This document shows positions 41,950 through 54,420 of a stretch of DNA of 64,000 nucleotides, in pieces. The notes under the pieces are model-generated. The model searched no databases. It was not told the DNA's origin and was given only the letters and a program-made list of their open reading frames with translations. Source of the DNA: Paraspadella gotoi (taxonomy: Eukaryota; Chaetognatha); assembly GCA_051294375.1 (NCBI GenBank), contig CM119264.1:30529047-30593046 (forward strand), in the 5' to 3' direction. Numbering within the stretch: the stretch's first letter is position 1; each line of letters begins with the position of its first letter. The position numbers and the translations under genes are program-made.

Positions 41950-44770
41950 GCCTCGGCTCTAGGAGACTCCTAAGAACCTAAGCAGCACCGTCTAAATGCG
42001 CGCAGGACCGACGGTATCATATGCGAATCTCACACCTATCAACCCCCTAATTCTTCCTTCATGTCTTCTTGTTTCGGAGATGGAGTTTTCTGATTGATCT
42101 TCAATCTTGTTCTTCGTTCGAGGACATCATTAGGTTCCTGAAGAGCACTGAATAGAGGGGATTGAGGAGAAATATTCATAACACTCATTCATGAGATCGT
42201 ATGGCATAACGAGATTCATTTCCTTTCATTTGTTCGTTCGTACACATACATTAATCATTCATTTCGTTCATTTGTTCATTCATAATCGTTATATCATTCT
42301 GGGTTATCTTCAGAGATGGATAAGTTTCTTGAGTTCAATCCGATTGAATGGTTAAGCGTTTTTTCCTTGTCAGCTTTGTTTTAAATCTTATTTTAGGTTT
42401 TCTAGGTTCTTATTTCTTATTGTTTTTGTTTCTTCCTTGGTTGTTCTTGTTTCGGGTTTTTTCTTGTTTTTTTTTCCATTTTTGTTTCTTGTTTCGTTTT
42501 TGTCATTGATTATTAAGAGTTTCTTTTTTGTTGTAATATACAAGGTTTTTGTCTTTGAGTTATTTTTATACATAGATAAAGGCTATTAATGTAATGTTGA
42601 CAATTAATGTTTCATTCAATTTCTATAATATTCATTCTTGTCATCGATTTTCTTTTTTGTTGACATTCATTACTCAATACTGTCTGGACCAGAATTGGTG
42701 GCGCAATCCTCTATCAAAGGGTTTCCTTCTGCCTGGCTGATGAGAACGCCGAGCATCATAGTCTTTCATCGTCTAAATTGTTCTAGATTTCTGGATTTTT
42801 CTTCTGTTCTTGGTCCTTTGTTGATGGTCTTGTTCTTGGTCTCTTGTTCTTATGTGTCTTGTTCGTCAGTTCAATTTCTTGTTCTATTTCTTTTGCCGGT
42901 TCCTTCGCCGCGGATGGTGCACCGTTTCACGACATACGGTTCCACAATTTTCCCGGATATCAAGAACTTTGGAAGAACGGGCTCCTAGCTGGCGCTGCGC
43001 TTCCAAAACTTTTTCAGGATTTTATTGTTTTTTCTTTTATTTAGTTTTCGTATCTTCGTAATTTCCTTTGATGTTGAGTCGTTTCAGATAGGCGGTTCCA
43101 GATGAATCTACTGTGCGCGGCGCCAAGCCGTTCCATTTGTGTCCCATTGATCTTGATTCCACCACGCCCCACATTCAGTGTGTCGGAACTTTGAATGGGA
43201 AGCCTTTCGTCCGGTTAATAAAGATTGTGGCCTCCCTTGAAGCTGGCAGCTGCCGCGCCCTTGGTGGCCCACACCCTTTGCCGGCTCCTCTTTCCACGCT
43301 GGCATGGCCGCGCGCCGGAAGGGATGGCTTGCACATTCATTCTGTACATTCTTTCGCACGCGAGAATTGGCTGGTTGGCCGCCGGAACTTGTTATCCTTA
43401 AGCACTAACGCCTTCGGGTTGAGTCCGATAGGTATTCCGGCGCGTAATTCTCTGGCTGGTATGTCCTGGCCGGCCTTTCCATTACCCTATAGGTCAGGTC
43501 CGCCGGCGGGTTCCGCGACGCCACAAGCAACCTTTGCTGGGTTGCGCACCGGCTTTCCCAGTACTGTAAGTTTACTGAGGTTCGGGTTGGCCGGGCGGTT
43601 TTCCGACGCCGCACTCTCTGGCTGGTTGCCGGTCGGCTTTCCATTAACCCTTAGGTCAGTTGTCCGACGGGTTCCGGCGCCAGAGCTCCGTCAGAGTGTT
43701 GATCGTTCGGCGTTGCTTCGTTCACATGGAGAATAAAAAGAGACAGATTAGTAGTTATATGTTAGACAATTTTTTTTGTATCTGTTTTTTTCTAATGATT
43801 ATAAATTGTTTAATATTTAAAGAATACTCCGATTTAAAAAATATGATCTTGTAGAGTAAGAGTTTAGTCCAGTTGAACTAAATTCTTAGTTTTATTCTGT
43901 TTAATTATAAAATAATAATTCTGAATAAAATAATGCTATTTTATATTTTAAATATTTCTTTGCTCTTTTTTATCGGGGTTTCTCGTTCTTTCATGTTTCT
44001 TATTCATTTTTATTTAATATACATATAATATTTATTATTAGCCAGTTTTAATTCATTATTTTTAACATGACCATGTATTTTTCATTAGCTTAAAATAGTA
44101 AATTTAGTGACGTCGGAAACCGAAACAAAATGCTAATCAACTTCATTAGGTCAGGGGCTACAAACAATTTAGTCATTCAGACATTCACTTAAGTGGGTTT
44201 CTATCTCATAACTATTATTTCAGTAATATGGCGGAACTCACCGGAATCAAAAGCCGTGCAGCAGTGAGAGATAGTCATGTTTGTTGAGGGCTGTCGACAA
44301 GATTCGTAGTGTAAGGAGAAGTCGCCAAACCCACACTTTCGCGTATGTCACGGGGTCCTGTCTTCGGGGCAAAATGCCTGTAACATTATGCACAATAGAG
44401 TGGGTGTGGCGCCACCACAAATAGCAATACAGTTGGCCATTTTTAGGCAAGTTACACATCTGTTTTAGCAAATGGTTCTTTTCTATAGACTATTCTATAG
44501 CATTAAACCAGTTTTCTTTTCATATATAAGTATGCTTTGTTTTCAATTGGAGCAGTTTTTTTTAAAAGGTCTTTGCAAGCTTCAACATTTGCCCCTTCAT
44601 TACATATCATACACAAGCATGTTTGCAAGCTTTCAACTTTCTAAGCAATTCGTACACTAAGATGCTAATGAAACCTTGGTTGAACCTTCAAAAGGGTTGC
44701 CTTTGTCGGCTTTCACCTGCTCCGCCGTTCAGGTTCCCGGCCGTGATTCGTTGGCGTTTGATGCAGGCGA
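41950..44770 (-). mobile_element. Interior of putative gag-only LTR element, non-gag part
   Basis: No reverse transcriptase, RNase H or integrase motif is visible on either strand across this interval. 42,160-42,300 has CATT-rich repeats; 42,370-42,900 has degenerate TTCTTGTT repeats; 43,740-44,100 is AT-rich. 43,113-43,736 is a G+C-rich block described separately. The absence of pol may mean a non-autonomous element, decay or misassembly. Confidence 0.35.
43080..43736. other. G+C-rich block with long frames and degenerate repeats
   Basis: The plus strand is open for 207 codons (43,113-43,736), with ordinary composition but no recognised domain. The minus strand carries a TVDSSGTAYLKRLNIKG-like segment near 43,110. 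A degenerate repeat TTCCGGCGC / GGTCAG.TC.CCGGCGGGTTCCG recurs at about 43,430, 43,500, 43,610 and 43,670. The minus direction agrees with the neighbouring gag remnant, so this may be a decayed protease/linker region; that is speculative. Confidence 0.25.
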
Positions 44771-44784
44771 TGTCGACGCGTGAT

Positions 44785-45100
44785 CTTCTTTTTTTGCATA
44801 GGCTTCCTTTTTCTAAAAGGATTCTTTTTCTTGAGAAAGAATGATGAAGTCGTCAAACTTCAACTTTCTCCCGTGGATGGTACTGATGATCTGCATTCTT
44901 TTCCGGCGATACGCTCGCTCTTTTAGAATAAAAGTCACATCCTGGTTTCGCATAATTTTGTTCTGATAACATGTGTCTATGCATACCATTTCACTCCCTT
45001 TTTCATAATAGTTATTCAGCCAAAACGTTTGACTCAATATCTTCTCAATAACAGTGGCTAAAACCTGTCCAATTTCTGTTCTGTTTTTTCGCAAAGGCAA
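44785..45100 (-). pseudogene. Gag-region open frame, downstream part
   Basis: Minus-strand frame of about 95 codons beginning MPLRKNRTEIGQVLATVIEK and ending ILSQEKESF. It follows the gag-like frame across a T-run (45,102-45,122), with a frame change there. Charged, no recognised motif. Confidence 0.4.
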
Positions 45101-45121
45101 TTTTTTTATTTTTTTTTTTTT

Positions 45122-45609
45122 ATTATCTTAGGTTTTGGCCAACGATATCCTTGAGCAAAAATCATGGACGTTGGCATCTTTCTTCCCAAATTCTTTTCTT
45201 AGGGTCTCCAAAGCTTCCTTTAATTGCCTCAGAGTGGTTCATTTTCTTTCATTATGAATTTTGGTTAGTTTCATATGAGCCAGTCCTGTAAACCAATGGT
45301 TGAGCTCTTGTAGTTTGACGCTGTCAGTAGCTTCAGCCTGTTTCATGGTTTGCTTCATAGCTCGCATATGCATTTCAAACACAACATTCTTGTCTTCTCC
45401 AGAAAAAGGGTTCTTTGGCCTTCCCTGTTCGAACATTTCCTCCAGCATGGAGAATCCTTTTTTTCAATTGGTTCATTCAAGTTGTCTATAAATAGAATCA
45501 TTAAGGTTGGTTCTTGCAGCAGTTGTTGGTTGCTGGGGTCATAACCCGGAGTTTGAGCGCAAACAATCTGAGTCGGCTTCAAAAAAAGCGGGTCGTTTGT
45601 AATCTCCAA
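45122..45609 (-). pseudogene. Gag-like polyprotein fragment, frameshifted
   Basis: The minus strand reads, across two frame changes, a linker with QTPGYDPSNQQLLQEP, then NPFSGEDKNVVFEMHMRAMK, LQELNHWFTGLAHMKL and LRQLKEALETLRKEFGKKDA. The order F-S-G-x-D, an alpha-helical stretch, a W-F-x-G-x-A motif and a following L...L...FG helix is characteristic of the Gag capsid region of LTR retrotransposons (Ty3/gypsy-like). No zinc knuckle or protease is joined to it. Frameshifts may reflect decay or sequencing error. Confidence 0.5.
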
Positions 45610-46435
45610 AACTCACTCGCGTACGATTTTTTTTTCATTTTCCAAGTTGTAAGGGTGATTATTGTGGACCAAGTCCTCCTAGACTTGATGGATCCTCCTT
45701 TCTTGTTTTTTAGATTTCCCACTTCATGGTTTGGCACAGCAATCGCGGAGCTTATGTTCATAGTTCTCTCAGCTTTCCAGTTCTTTGTCTCTCATTAAGG
45801 TTCTTCTCCACTCGCATTTCGAGGCGTCCTTGAAGCTTTTTGGAAGGCTTGCAACATTTCATTCAAGTCATTTCGCGATTCTTTCATTTTCGGCAGAAAA
45901 GAGGATCGGACGGGAACTCATACGTGACTTCTCCTTCAAATAGAGAGCGAGTTTTCAATGAAGGATCGAGTTTTTCTTTTCACAATCTTCTCGATTTATT
46001 GTCTTCATTTCTCTCTCTTTTATTTCGGTTCATGGAGTTTGCATTTCTTTTTCCATCTCTATTTTTCTTTTTTGCTATTTCTTGTTTGTAGCCTCGAGCT
46101 CTTCTTTTTCTTCTTTTTTCCGCCTTGATAAAGGGTCCAATTCATGTTTGTATTCTTTGTCAAATTTTCTTCTCTTGTCACACAGCAATCTATTTCAAAA
46201 TCATTGAAGTGTTCGTGGTCCCGAAGCCAAGAATCCTCATTGATCTACAAGCATTCATTTGTGTCACAATAGGGCTTTCGTTTGTTCACATCATCAGTTC
46301 GTCCGCTTCATAACGTGTTGCTTCAACCTGTTCACGAGTTTTCAGACTGTCTGCCGGATGTCGAGTCGAAATCCTCAACTTTCACTCTTTGATTTATCAT
46401 CATCCTTGTTTTTCAGAAATCGTGCAGTTTCCTTG

Positions 46436-46655
46436 CTACGTGGCACTCTGGTCCTTTTCCTCGTCCATGGCGACGATAGCAATGTTCACGTATTTGGAGA
46501 GTCTGGTCGAGAAGATTGAGATCGTCGTGGAGAGATCGGCAAGACTTTTGCAGCAGCGCTTGGTCTGTCTCATCTTCAATTCGAGGAGATCCAGTAGTTC
46601 AGCCGGCGATAGTGACGCGATTCCGGGGGTGGCGAGTTCCTGTACGCCTCATGAG
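46436..46655 (-). pseudogene. Gag N-terminal-like helical segment
   Basis: Minus-strand open stretch QELATPGIASLSPAELLDLL then LKMRQTKRCCKSLADLSTTI and ...SKYVNIAIVAMDEEKDQSAT before a stop. The helical, coiled-coil-like composition fits an N-terminal Gag segment and it lies upstream, on the same strand, of the capsid-like part. No start codon is kept in this frame. Confidence 0.35.
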
Positions 46656-46769
46656 GCCCGTAGAGCGCGTGGACGGCATCGGCGAATCCCCTTTGGAGTC
46701 GGGTCATCCACTTTCAATTTGCGCGCGCTCAAAGCATTGAGAATCTCGAAATCGACATCGTTCGTATGA

Positions 46770-47490
46770 AACAAAACAAAAGTTGGGATGAAGAGAAAGA
46801 ATAACAAAATTTGTTCAAATCATTCAATTACACGTTCTAATCCTTTAAAAGGTTTGAAAAATTAGGTAAAAAAGACTCCGAATAAAGTTGGCTTTCATTT
46901 AGTGGAATTCGTATGGTTCAAGCCAAATATTCACGAATTTTCAACTAAAACAAATTGAATTTAAATGCAATACAAACCAATTCCGTAAAATCCGTTTTGG
47001 GTCAATTCAGATCAATTTCAAATAAAAGATTTAGTTACGGAAATCACTGGTTTCAAATAATCGAAATCGGACGGCAGTAGAAGCAAACAAAACATCAAAA
47101 CTAAATCATTCAATCGTCAAATTCATTTATCAAATCGGTTAATCATTCGACTAACCAAATCAAATGCAATCAATCACTTTGATTCGGCGAGTCACCTTCG
47201 TTGGATTTGATGTCGGTTTCCGATCCGAAGGTTGGGTGACCCCAAGCTTTTGAAAATGGCATTAATCCAATTCATGTCAATCATAAAAACAAGCTTACCC
47301 GTTGAAGCGATGGTTTATTGTCCTTACTGTAGAGAGATCTTGGCTCTCCCGCGTCGCAGGGTAGGAATGGCTCGTCGTGAGGGAGGCTCAACTGCATCTG
47401 ACAAGACTCCCGACGTCGTATATAACTGGAGATCTCTCAAAAAGCAAATAATAAATAGTCGATCGTAAAATGTAATAAAAATGTAATAAA
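46770..47490. other. AT-rich leader of the putative element
   Basis: Degenerate AATCA/CAAAT repeats (46,800-47,190), then a balanced block with GTCGTATATAACTGG (47,413-47,427). No coding exon. Confidence 0.4.
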
Positions 47491-47494
47491 AAAC

Positions 47495-47865
47495 TTATAA
47501 ATCAGCAACGAAAATCCAGCGTAAATACAAACCAAAAAATCCAGCAAAAAATCATAACAAAAAATCTCCGAAGAAATAACGGCGTCCGGGAAAAGGTCGT
47601 AAGAAAATAGTTGATGTTCCAGAGAAAATCGTAAGGAATCGTGATCCAAAGTTGGTCTGTCTCTAAAAATTGTGATCTAGTGAATCTGAATTTGTCCTCT
47701 GTTTGAGTCTGTCCAAGTAAAGTTTGGAGAGAGAGAGAGAGAGAAAGAGAGAAGGAGTAGAAAGAGTGGAGAAAGTAGTCAGGTGCAGTCCCTGTCCGTC
47801 CCCTCGATCGGCTCAATCGGTCGAATGGGTCCGGCATCTGGCCGTCTCCGTCGGTCTCTGCCTTT
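47495..47865 (-). mobile_element. 0.4-kb direct repeat, copy 2 (putative 5' LTR of minus-strand element)
   Basis: Partner of 41,510-41,905. It contains a longer (GA)n at 47,727-47,752 and ends close to where the second large inverted duplication begins (47,878). Confidence 0.55.
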
Positions 47866-47999
47866 TTCTCTTCACTCTTGTGTCTCTCTGTCTCTCTCTC
47901 TTTGTCTCTCTGTCCCTCAGTCCGGGTCCTCATATGCGTCTTTTTCCGCCGCTTAGCTTTCACTTGACGTCAGTTGCTTTTGAGGTTCCGGGGTTGGGA

Positions 48000-48480
48000 A
48001 GGGTGAGTCGCGGGATGGGGAGAGGTGAGGCAAGGAGGAGGAGGGAAAGAGGAGGAGGAAGAGGAGAAGCGCAGAAGGGGTGAGGAGAGAAAGAAATCTA
48101 TTTGAAGAGAGTAATTTTGCGCAGATTCAAAAAAGAAACAAAACATGGCAAAAAAGAAATTAGCGAAAAAAAAACTTGAATATTATAAATAACCTAAATC
48201 AGTTTTTATACTTCTTTTCTACGCTCCTTCAAATTTTTCTTTTCAAAGTGATGTTTGTATTGGAATTATAAATGTTTTAATTTTTCTGAGTCGTTATTTG
48301 AGAGGTTTTTTCTTGAGTTTTTTGAAGCCACCCGCACGAGAGGAGAGTAGACTGAGACTAGAGAGAGAGAAGGACGAGAGAGAAGAGAGGAGAGAGAGAG
48401 AGACGCAGCAGAGAGAGAAAGGATAGGAGAAGAATTAGAGTCTGAGTAAGGCCGCGACGCTTTCTATTTTAAAACTGATG
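48000..48480. other. Purine-rich then AT-rich DNA
   Basis: GGAGGAGGAAGAGG repeat (48,000-48,080), AT-rich 48,110-48,300, GA repeats 48,355-48,425. No gene. Confidence 0.55.
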
Positions 48481-48798
48481 AAGACGGGAATTAGGATATC
48501 CCATGGAGGCACGTTCTTTTGAGAGGTCAAAGGATCGTAGATGGGATGAAGAGAGAGACAGAGAGCGAGAGAGAGAGAAAGAAGAGAACTCGAAGAGAGA
48601 CTGAGAGAGAGACACGAGAGGATGAGCGAGAGATGTAGGCGCAGGAAAAAAGCCTTGAAAACGGGACGTGGTCTATAGAGAATGGATAGAGAGATTAGGG
48701 GAGGTTTCAAGGACGGTTGACAGCATCTCAACAAGGGTAAATGCGAAAAATTTCCAGGGAAGCGATTAAAGAGAAAAGAGACAGGAAGAAAAAAGGGC

Positions 48799-48851
<53 letters not shown>

Positions 48852-49130
48852 GAGATGAGAGTATGAGAGAGAGAGAGAGGAGAGAGGATCTGAAGAGGAA
48901 TAATAAGATATATCTGAGGCAGGCAAGCTGAGCGCGCGCAAGCATGAAACCGAAAACAGAGAGAAAGAGACAAAAAAGCAGGAGAGAGACGAGTCAAGAG
49001 AGAGAAACAGACGAGAGAGAGAATCCTTATGCGCGGCATATAACATGTTATCTCAGACCAGTAATGTGGGTGTATATTGGTTTGGTTTAAGGTAAGCACG
49101 ATGAGAGAGAGAGAGATACGGGAGAGAGGA
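48430..49130. repeat. GA-rich region with one copy of the CCATGG-type tandem unit
   Basis: One unit (TTTCTATTTTAAAACTGATG ... CCATGGAGGCACGTTCTTTTGAGAGG) at 48,455-48,540, then (GA)n-rich DNA to 49,130, with a GCGCGCGCAAGC landmark at 48,930 that is mirrored at 59,860. Leucine/serine-rich minus frames are artefacts. Confidence 0.7.
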
Positions 49131-50040
49131 AGTTTCGAGTGGTAGTTTAGTTATGAGAGTTTATGATGAGTTAGAAGACTTGAGAAGAGAGGTCAGAAGA
49201 AACAAAAAAAAAAATCTAGAGATAAAAGATGAATAAAACGCGAATCTAGAGAAAGAAAAGTTTCTGGATGAGGAAAAGAGTGATGAGTTATATGTTAAGG
49301 AATTGTTTGGATGCTCAGGTAAGGAATTTTGAGGAAAAGAAGAATATATATATGACGATATTTGATTTGACATGACATTGGAGCATCCCGACACGCAATT
49401 CAACGAATCGTGAAGATAATTTGAATTGCTACGACCTGTTCCTGATCCACTTCATTGCTCCCCTGAAACACGCTTCTTATCTTGTCCACGCAAAATAGCT
49501 CGTATATGACCGTTTCAAGTATTCGGAATCCAAATCGTAATTGAACTTTTATGAATAATGAATTTCAAATGGACGCATAGTTTATTTGTTTACATCAATA
49601 AATAAAACAGTTTTGTGTTGGTTTATTTTCATTTTTAGTTGTTTTTATTTCTTATTTTGTTTTGTATCTCGTGTTCATGTGCGCTTGTTCTTTTTCATTT
49701 TTTATTTCATTTCTTACAATCAATCCAACCATTTTCAATTAGGGTATTCTCATGTCGTTTACAAACAGGCCTCTAACCTTTTTACAAGTATATCATGCAT
49801 TTGTCAAACAGGTTTGCTTTAAAATTAAAGGACCAGCATCTTATGCGCTCGTCTGGCTTTAGACTGCCGCGCCACATATTGCTGTCTGCTTTCTAGATTG
49901 GGCCGCATTCCCAAAATTATGCGTGTCGTACCGACCCCACAATTCGCAAAGCGAACAGAGAATGAAAAAAAATTCATCCGGTTCTCAGGTAAAAAAAAGT
50001 TGCGAATTCTGTCTGTTTGTGTCTTAAGTTCTCGCTATCT
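49131..50040. other. Unique DNA of the duplication
   Basis: Contains TCAGGTAAGGAATTTTGAGG (49,317) mirrored at 58,440, CAACGAATCG near 49,400, and AT-rich sequence 49,540-49,760. No exon supported. Confidence 0.45.
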
Positions 50041-51370
50041 TTCTCTTTCCTCCCCCGCCTCTCTTTCTCTCCCTCTTTCTCTCTCTCCTTTATCTCTTTC
50101 TCCTCTTTCTCACTCTCTCTCTCTCTTCCAGCTCCATTTTCTCCTCTCTCCTTCACTCTTTCTCCTTCTATTCTTCTCTCCCCTTTTTTCGATCTTTTCT
50201 CTATTACTTTCTTTCTCTTTTTCTTCTCTCTCTATATTTCTTTTCTTCCTCCTCTCTCTCTCTCTTTTTTTTTCTTTCTCTTCTCTCACATCTGTTTCTT
50301 TTTCACTCTCCTCTCTCTTTTTCTTTCTCTCTCTTCTTCTCTCTCTCTCTCTAAATCTCTCTTTTTCTCTTTCTCTCTCTTTCTCTCTCTTCCTACTTTC
50401 CTTCCCTAGTTGTGCTTCCACCTTTGCTCCCTCTTTCATCTTTCTTCATCTCTCCCTCTCTCTCTCTCTCTGCCCTCTCTCTCTCTCTCATTTCGACTTT
50501 GTTCCTCATAGGTTGCGGTAATCCAACCTAATCTCTTCTCTCTCTCTTTTCTATCCTACTCTTTTCTTTTCTCCCTATGTCTCTGGGTGCTATCCCACTC
50601 GTTCTATCCCTTTTATTCCCTCCTCCAAGTTCGGTTCACTCTTTGTTTCTCTGCTCCCTCTTCTCTCTTTCTTTCCCCCTCTCCTCTCTCTTCTCTCCTC
50701 GCTCTCTACTCCGACTTTTCGCTTCCCAGCTAGGTTGCGTATCAACTTAGTCTCTCTCTCTTCTTTCTCTCTCTCCTTTCTCTCTCCTCTCATTTCGCTT
50801 TTTCTTCCCCTGTTGCCTTCCCTTCTCTCTCTTCTCTCTCTTTTCTCCATCTCTCTCTCTTCTTCTCTCTCTCTTTCTCCGAACTTTTACTTCTCGTTCC
50901 ATGATAGGTCTTGCTGGCCGTATCAACCTTAGCATCTCTCCTCTTTTCTTTCTTTTTCTCTCCTGCTTCCTCTTCTCTCTCCTGCTCTCTCTCCCTCTCT
51001 ATCCGACTTTTTCTTCCTTCTCTATTAGAGTTTTGCCTGCAGTAATTCAACCAATTTAGTCTTCTCTCTCTCTCTTTTTTACTTCTCCTTCTCCCTCTCC
51101 TCTCTCTCGTATCTCTTTTCTCTAACTTTCTTCCATCTCTCATCTCTCTTCGACTTTTTCATTTACTACTTCGCTGCTAAGGTTTCGGTATCATAAAACC
51201 TTCTAGTCTCTCTCTCTCTCGTCCATTCTCTCTCTCTTTTTTTCTCTACTCTTTTTTCGCCTCTAACCTTCTCCTCTCCCTTCTCGTCTCGGGTCCCTCT
51301 TTATCCGCGACTTTTTTCCTTCCGCTAGGGAGGCATATACTTGAAGTTCGCGGACCAATTCGGAGTCACT
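50041..51370. repeat. Interspersed CT tracts with CGACTTTTTC...TAGGTTGCGGTATCAACC units
   Basis: About six diverged copies of a unit (CGACTTTTTC, TTCCGCTAGG, TTGCGGTATCAACC, TTTAGTCTC) start near 50,485, 50,712, 50,880, 51,003, 51,146 and 51,308, separated by CT-rich DNA. Period is about 120-220 bp. The right arm has only two, near-identical copies (56,700 and 56,826). Confidence 0.75.
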
Positions 51371-53735
51371 CTCTATTGTTTCCCGGCTGCCGGCTATGAT
51401 TCCTTTCCATTTTTCTTCTCCAAATTACTCGCGTGCTTCAGGTCGCGACCTGGTTGTTCCCGTATATCGCTGTAACCGCGCCGATACCGGGGGTCATTTT
51501 CTCTCTTTCTCACACACGTATCTTCTTCTAATTTCCCTTCTGGCGGCCGGCATTGAAACATCAAAGTACCACGCGATACCAGACTCGGAGCTGTAGAGAG
51601 ACGCGGATACATCTGCTCTTTCCTTTAATCCAAAAGAATAAAAGATATAAACAAAGAAAGATAATAAACATTATGAAAAAAGAAAGGAAGGAAAAGAAAT
51701 AAGGAAAAGAAAGAAAAAAAACAGAGACTATTAAGAAAGAAAAGAAAGAAAACGAAAGAAAGAAAGAAAGAAAGCGAAACGAAAAGTAAAGAAGACAGGA
51801 AGGCACAATAGGAGAAACAGAAAGAAAAAACACCGGAAAGAAGGAATAAAAAATAAAGGTTAATGTAATTAAAAATGAAAGTAAAATTAGCGAGTTCAGA
51901 GAAAGATCTTTAACTGAAAATATCAATCGAATTATAGCGAAATAAAAATAACAAACCCTATTATCTTGTATGAATTTTTAGACTTCTTTTTTTATTTATT
52001 ATTTTTGGTTAATTTTCCTATCTTCCAATGATTTTTGAATTTTATCTGACTTATTCTTTTATTCCCTAAAATTTTTGTTTACGTTAATCTTTACATGTTA
52101 ATTTCTATTTAGTGAGTTTGTTTAATCTAGCGTATGTTAATATTTTTAAACTGAACTGTTTTGCTCGAGGCCTTTTGTTTCAGCTTTTGCTCCACTTCCC
52201 TAGGTGAAAACAAGGCGACCCTATCTCAAAACAATTTCGGCACAAAGACAGCTTTCCCAGACAAAAGATATAAGTTAAAAACTTTGCTTGACTTTTTTTT
52301 ACAAAAATTATATTTAGCTAATCCAATTAAAAGTAATAAGGAATATAATCAACTAAAATGTTTAAGTGATGGAAAAAATATTTGGGTTTTTGTATTGACT
52401 AGTTCAGTTTAAATTTAAAAACTACTGCCTATAACGTCATTATCTTGATGAGAGAAGTGATGGAGGGCCTAAGCCGAACAAAGTCCTGTCCATAAGTCAG
52501 GGGCAAGATCAGCTTATTTGACTTAGAATGAAAGTGGATATTTTATATTGGTGATGTAAAAAGTATTTGATTTATTTAGTAAAATGAAGATTTTGGTGAC
52601 AGAGTTTATGTAGAATCTACATAACCCAGCGCGAGTACAACAAGCTTCGGATTGCTGTTTGCTGTTTAATGTGCGTATAGTGTTCACTTTAAAATTTTAG
52701 ACAAGAAAGCACAACATCAAATTTAGCTTCTGTATGTTTAATTAATAGGTGAATTATTTAAAATGGCAATTCTTGTCTGTGCTCTTGGTTTTTAAATACA
52801 AATTATTTTTTCATAATTGGGTAGAAAATAAACTCGAAAGTTTTCAACTTATTAATTGTATTATCCAATGTCAGTTATTAATCGAAATAAAATTTATAAT
52901 ATAGAACAAATGAAAAAAAATTCTTTGGAGCAGTCACCGTCAGCATAACAAAAATACAATAATTTGAAATAATAAGCAGAAGTGTTATATAAACAATGTC
53001 AGAGACATTGTAAAGAAGATTTATTCTCTCTAGCCAATCTCTTCAAAAAATGCACCAGTATTTTTAAAGATAACTAATAGGGATTCCCAAAAGTTTATTT
53101 TTAATTATGAGCGAGTTTTTGCCATATAAAATGTTAACACTATTTCTTTTAAAAAGATTAAAATAAAACTATATTAAAAAATTACATTAGAAGCAATGAG
53201 ACAATTTATATCTTTTGCTTTGTTCCTCTACTTATTCAGGGTGATGTCCTTTTATACTCTACAGGTTCTTTTTAATATTTTATTTATTAAATTATTTCAA
53301 ATATAAATATTTCATCAGAAATAAGTAACAAGGACAATATTTACAAACCGTTCCAGCGTACCTCTGACGATCTCGCGCACGTAGTCCTATTGATTCGCAA
53401 AAAATGGTGAGTTACATACCACAGGAAGGGAATCAAAGCTGAGATTATTTCCCTACAATCGATCCCGCGAAACGACCATTGCACGAGTCCCATGGCGGAA
53501 AAGATTGGACCGGTACCGAACGGTGGGTCTCTTACGCGTGCCATTGTGGTACAAAAGGCTCGGTGTGGCCACGGACAACCAAGAGTTTACGGGCTTCCTC
53601 GCCGCGAATCTCGAGTAATACCATGGCCGCTAGGGGTTGCGGTCATCAATCTCGTATAAGTAGCGCTCTGTACTCTCTGCTTTCTTTCTTTCTCTCTATA
53701 TTCCTGTCTTCTCTCTCGCCATCTCCTCTCGTTAT
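51371..53735. other. Segment present only in left arm
   Basis: About 2.3 kb without a reverse partner. 51,400-51,600 is CpG-containing, 51,640-51,850 is GAAA-rich, 51,900-53,330 is AT-rich, and 53,340-53,650 is CpG-rich again. An 83-codon plus frame (52,161-52,412) has ordinary composition but no recognised domain. It may be an insertion or unrelated sequence brought in during assembly. Confidence 0.45.
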
Positions 53736-54366
53736 CCCGACTTTTTTCTTCCGCGCTAAGGTGAGCGGAGTATCAACCTTTTAAATAGTCTCATTATTTC
53801 ATCTCTCTCCCAGACTATCTATTTTCTACACTTATTCTTTCGTCTCTTATCATCTCTTACTAATTCTATATCCCTCTCTGACTCACCTTATTTTTTCATC
53901 TCAATCTATTCTTCTCTCTCTCTCATCTCTTCGTCTCTCCTCTCCTCTCTCACTATCATGTCTCTCTCTAATTCAACAACTAGATTTAAAGAAGCTTTCG
54001 TCTCCTTCCCGCTAGTATTTAGGTGTGCGGGAGTACTCCAACCTTTAGTCTCATCTCAACACTTCTTTCTTTCCTCTCTCCCATCTCTCTCTCATCTCTT
54101 CTCTCTTCTCTCGTCTCTCTCTCATCTCTCTCTCTTCTCTAATCCCCGACTTTTTCCGCTTTCCGCCTAGGTTGCGGTATCACCTTTAGTCTCGGACTAA
54201 AAACATTCTTATTTTGTTTCTCAATTTGTTGACTCCGAAGTTTTAGTGTCGCATTTGATTTTATTGTTGTCCCCACCTGCTTCGACCTGCTCGGTGCCAT
54301 AATCCGAGAAGGAAAAACTCTTGTCTCTACCGTTCTCTCTCCTTCTCTCTCTCTCTTCTCTCTCTG

Positions 54367-54397
<31 letters not shown>

Positions 54398-54420
54398 CTT
54401 CTCTCTCTTCTCGGCATTTT
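53736..54420. repeat. More tandem units and CT tracts
   Basis: Three further copies of the CGACTTTTTC...GCGG..TATCAACC unit, near 53,737, 53,985 and 54,145, followed by CT repeats (54,330-54,412). Confidence 0.7.

Noticed and set aside
44409-44420. GTGTGGCGCCACC as a primer-binding site
   Set aside because: Only seven bases match a lysine tRNA end, and it is a short palindrome (GTGGCGCCAC), so chance is likely.
49898-50521. 207-codon plus-strand frame
   Set aside because: Pyrimidine repeat artefact; the reverse copy in the right arm reads as K/E/R.
52161-52412. 83-codon plus frame as a gene
   Set aside because: Ordinary composition but no recognised motif, no splice context, AT-rich surroundings; recorded only as part of the unpartnered segment.
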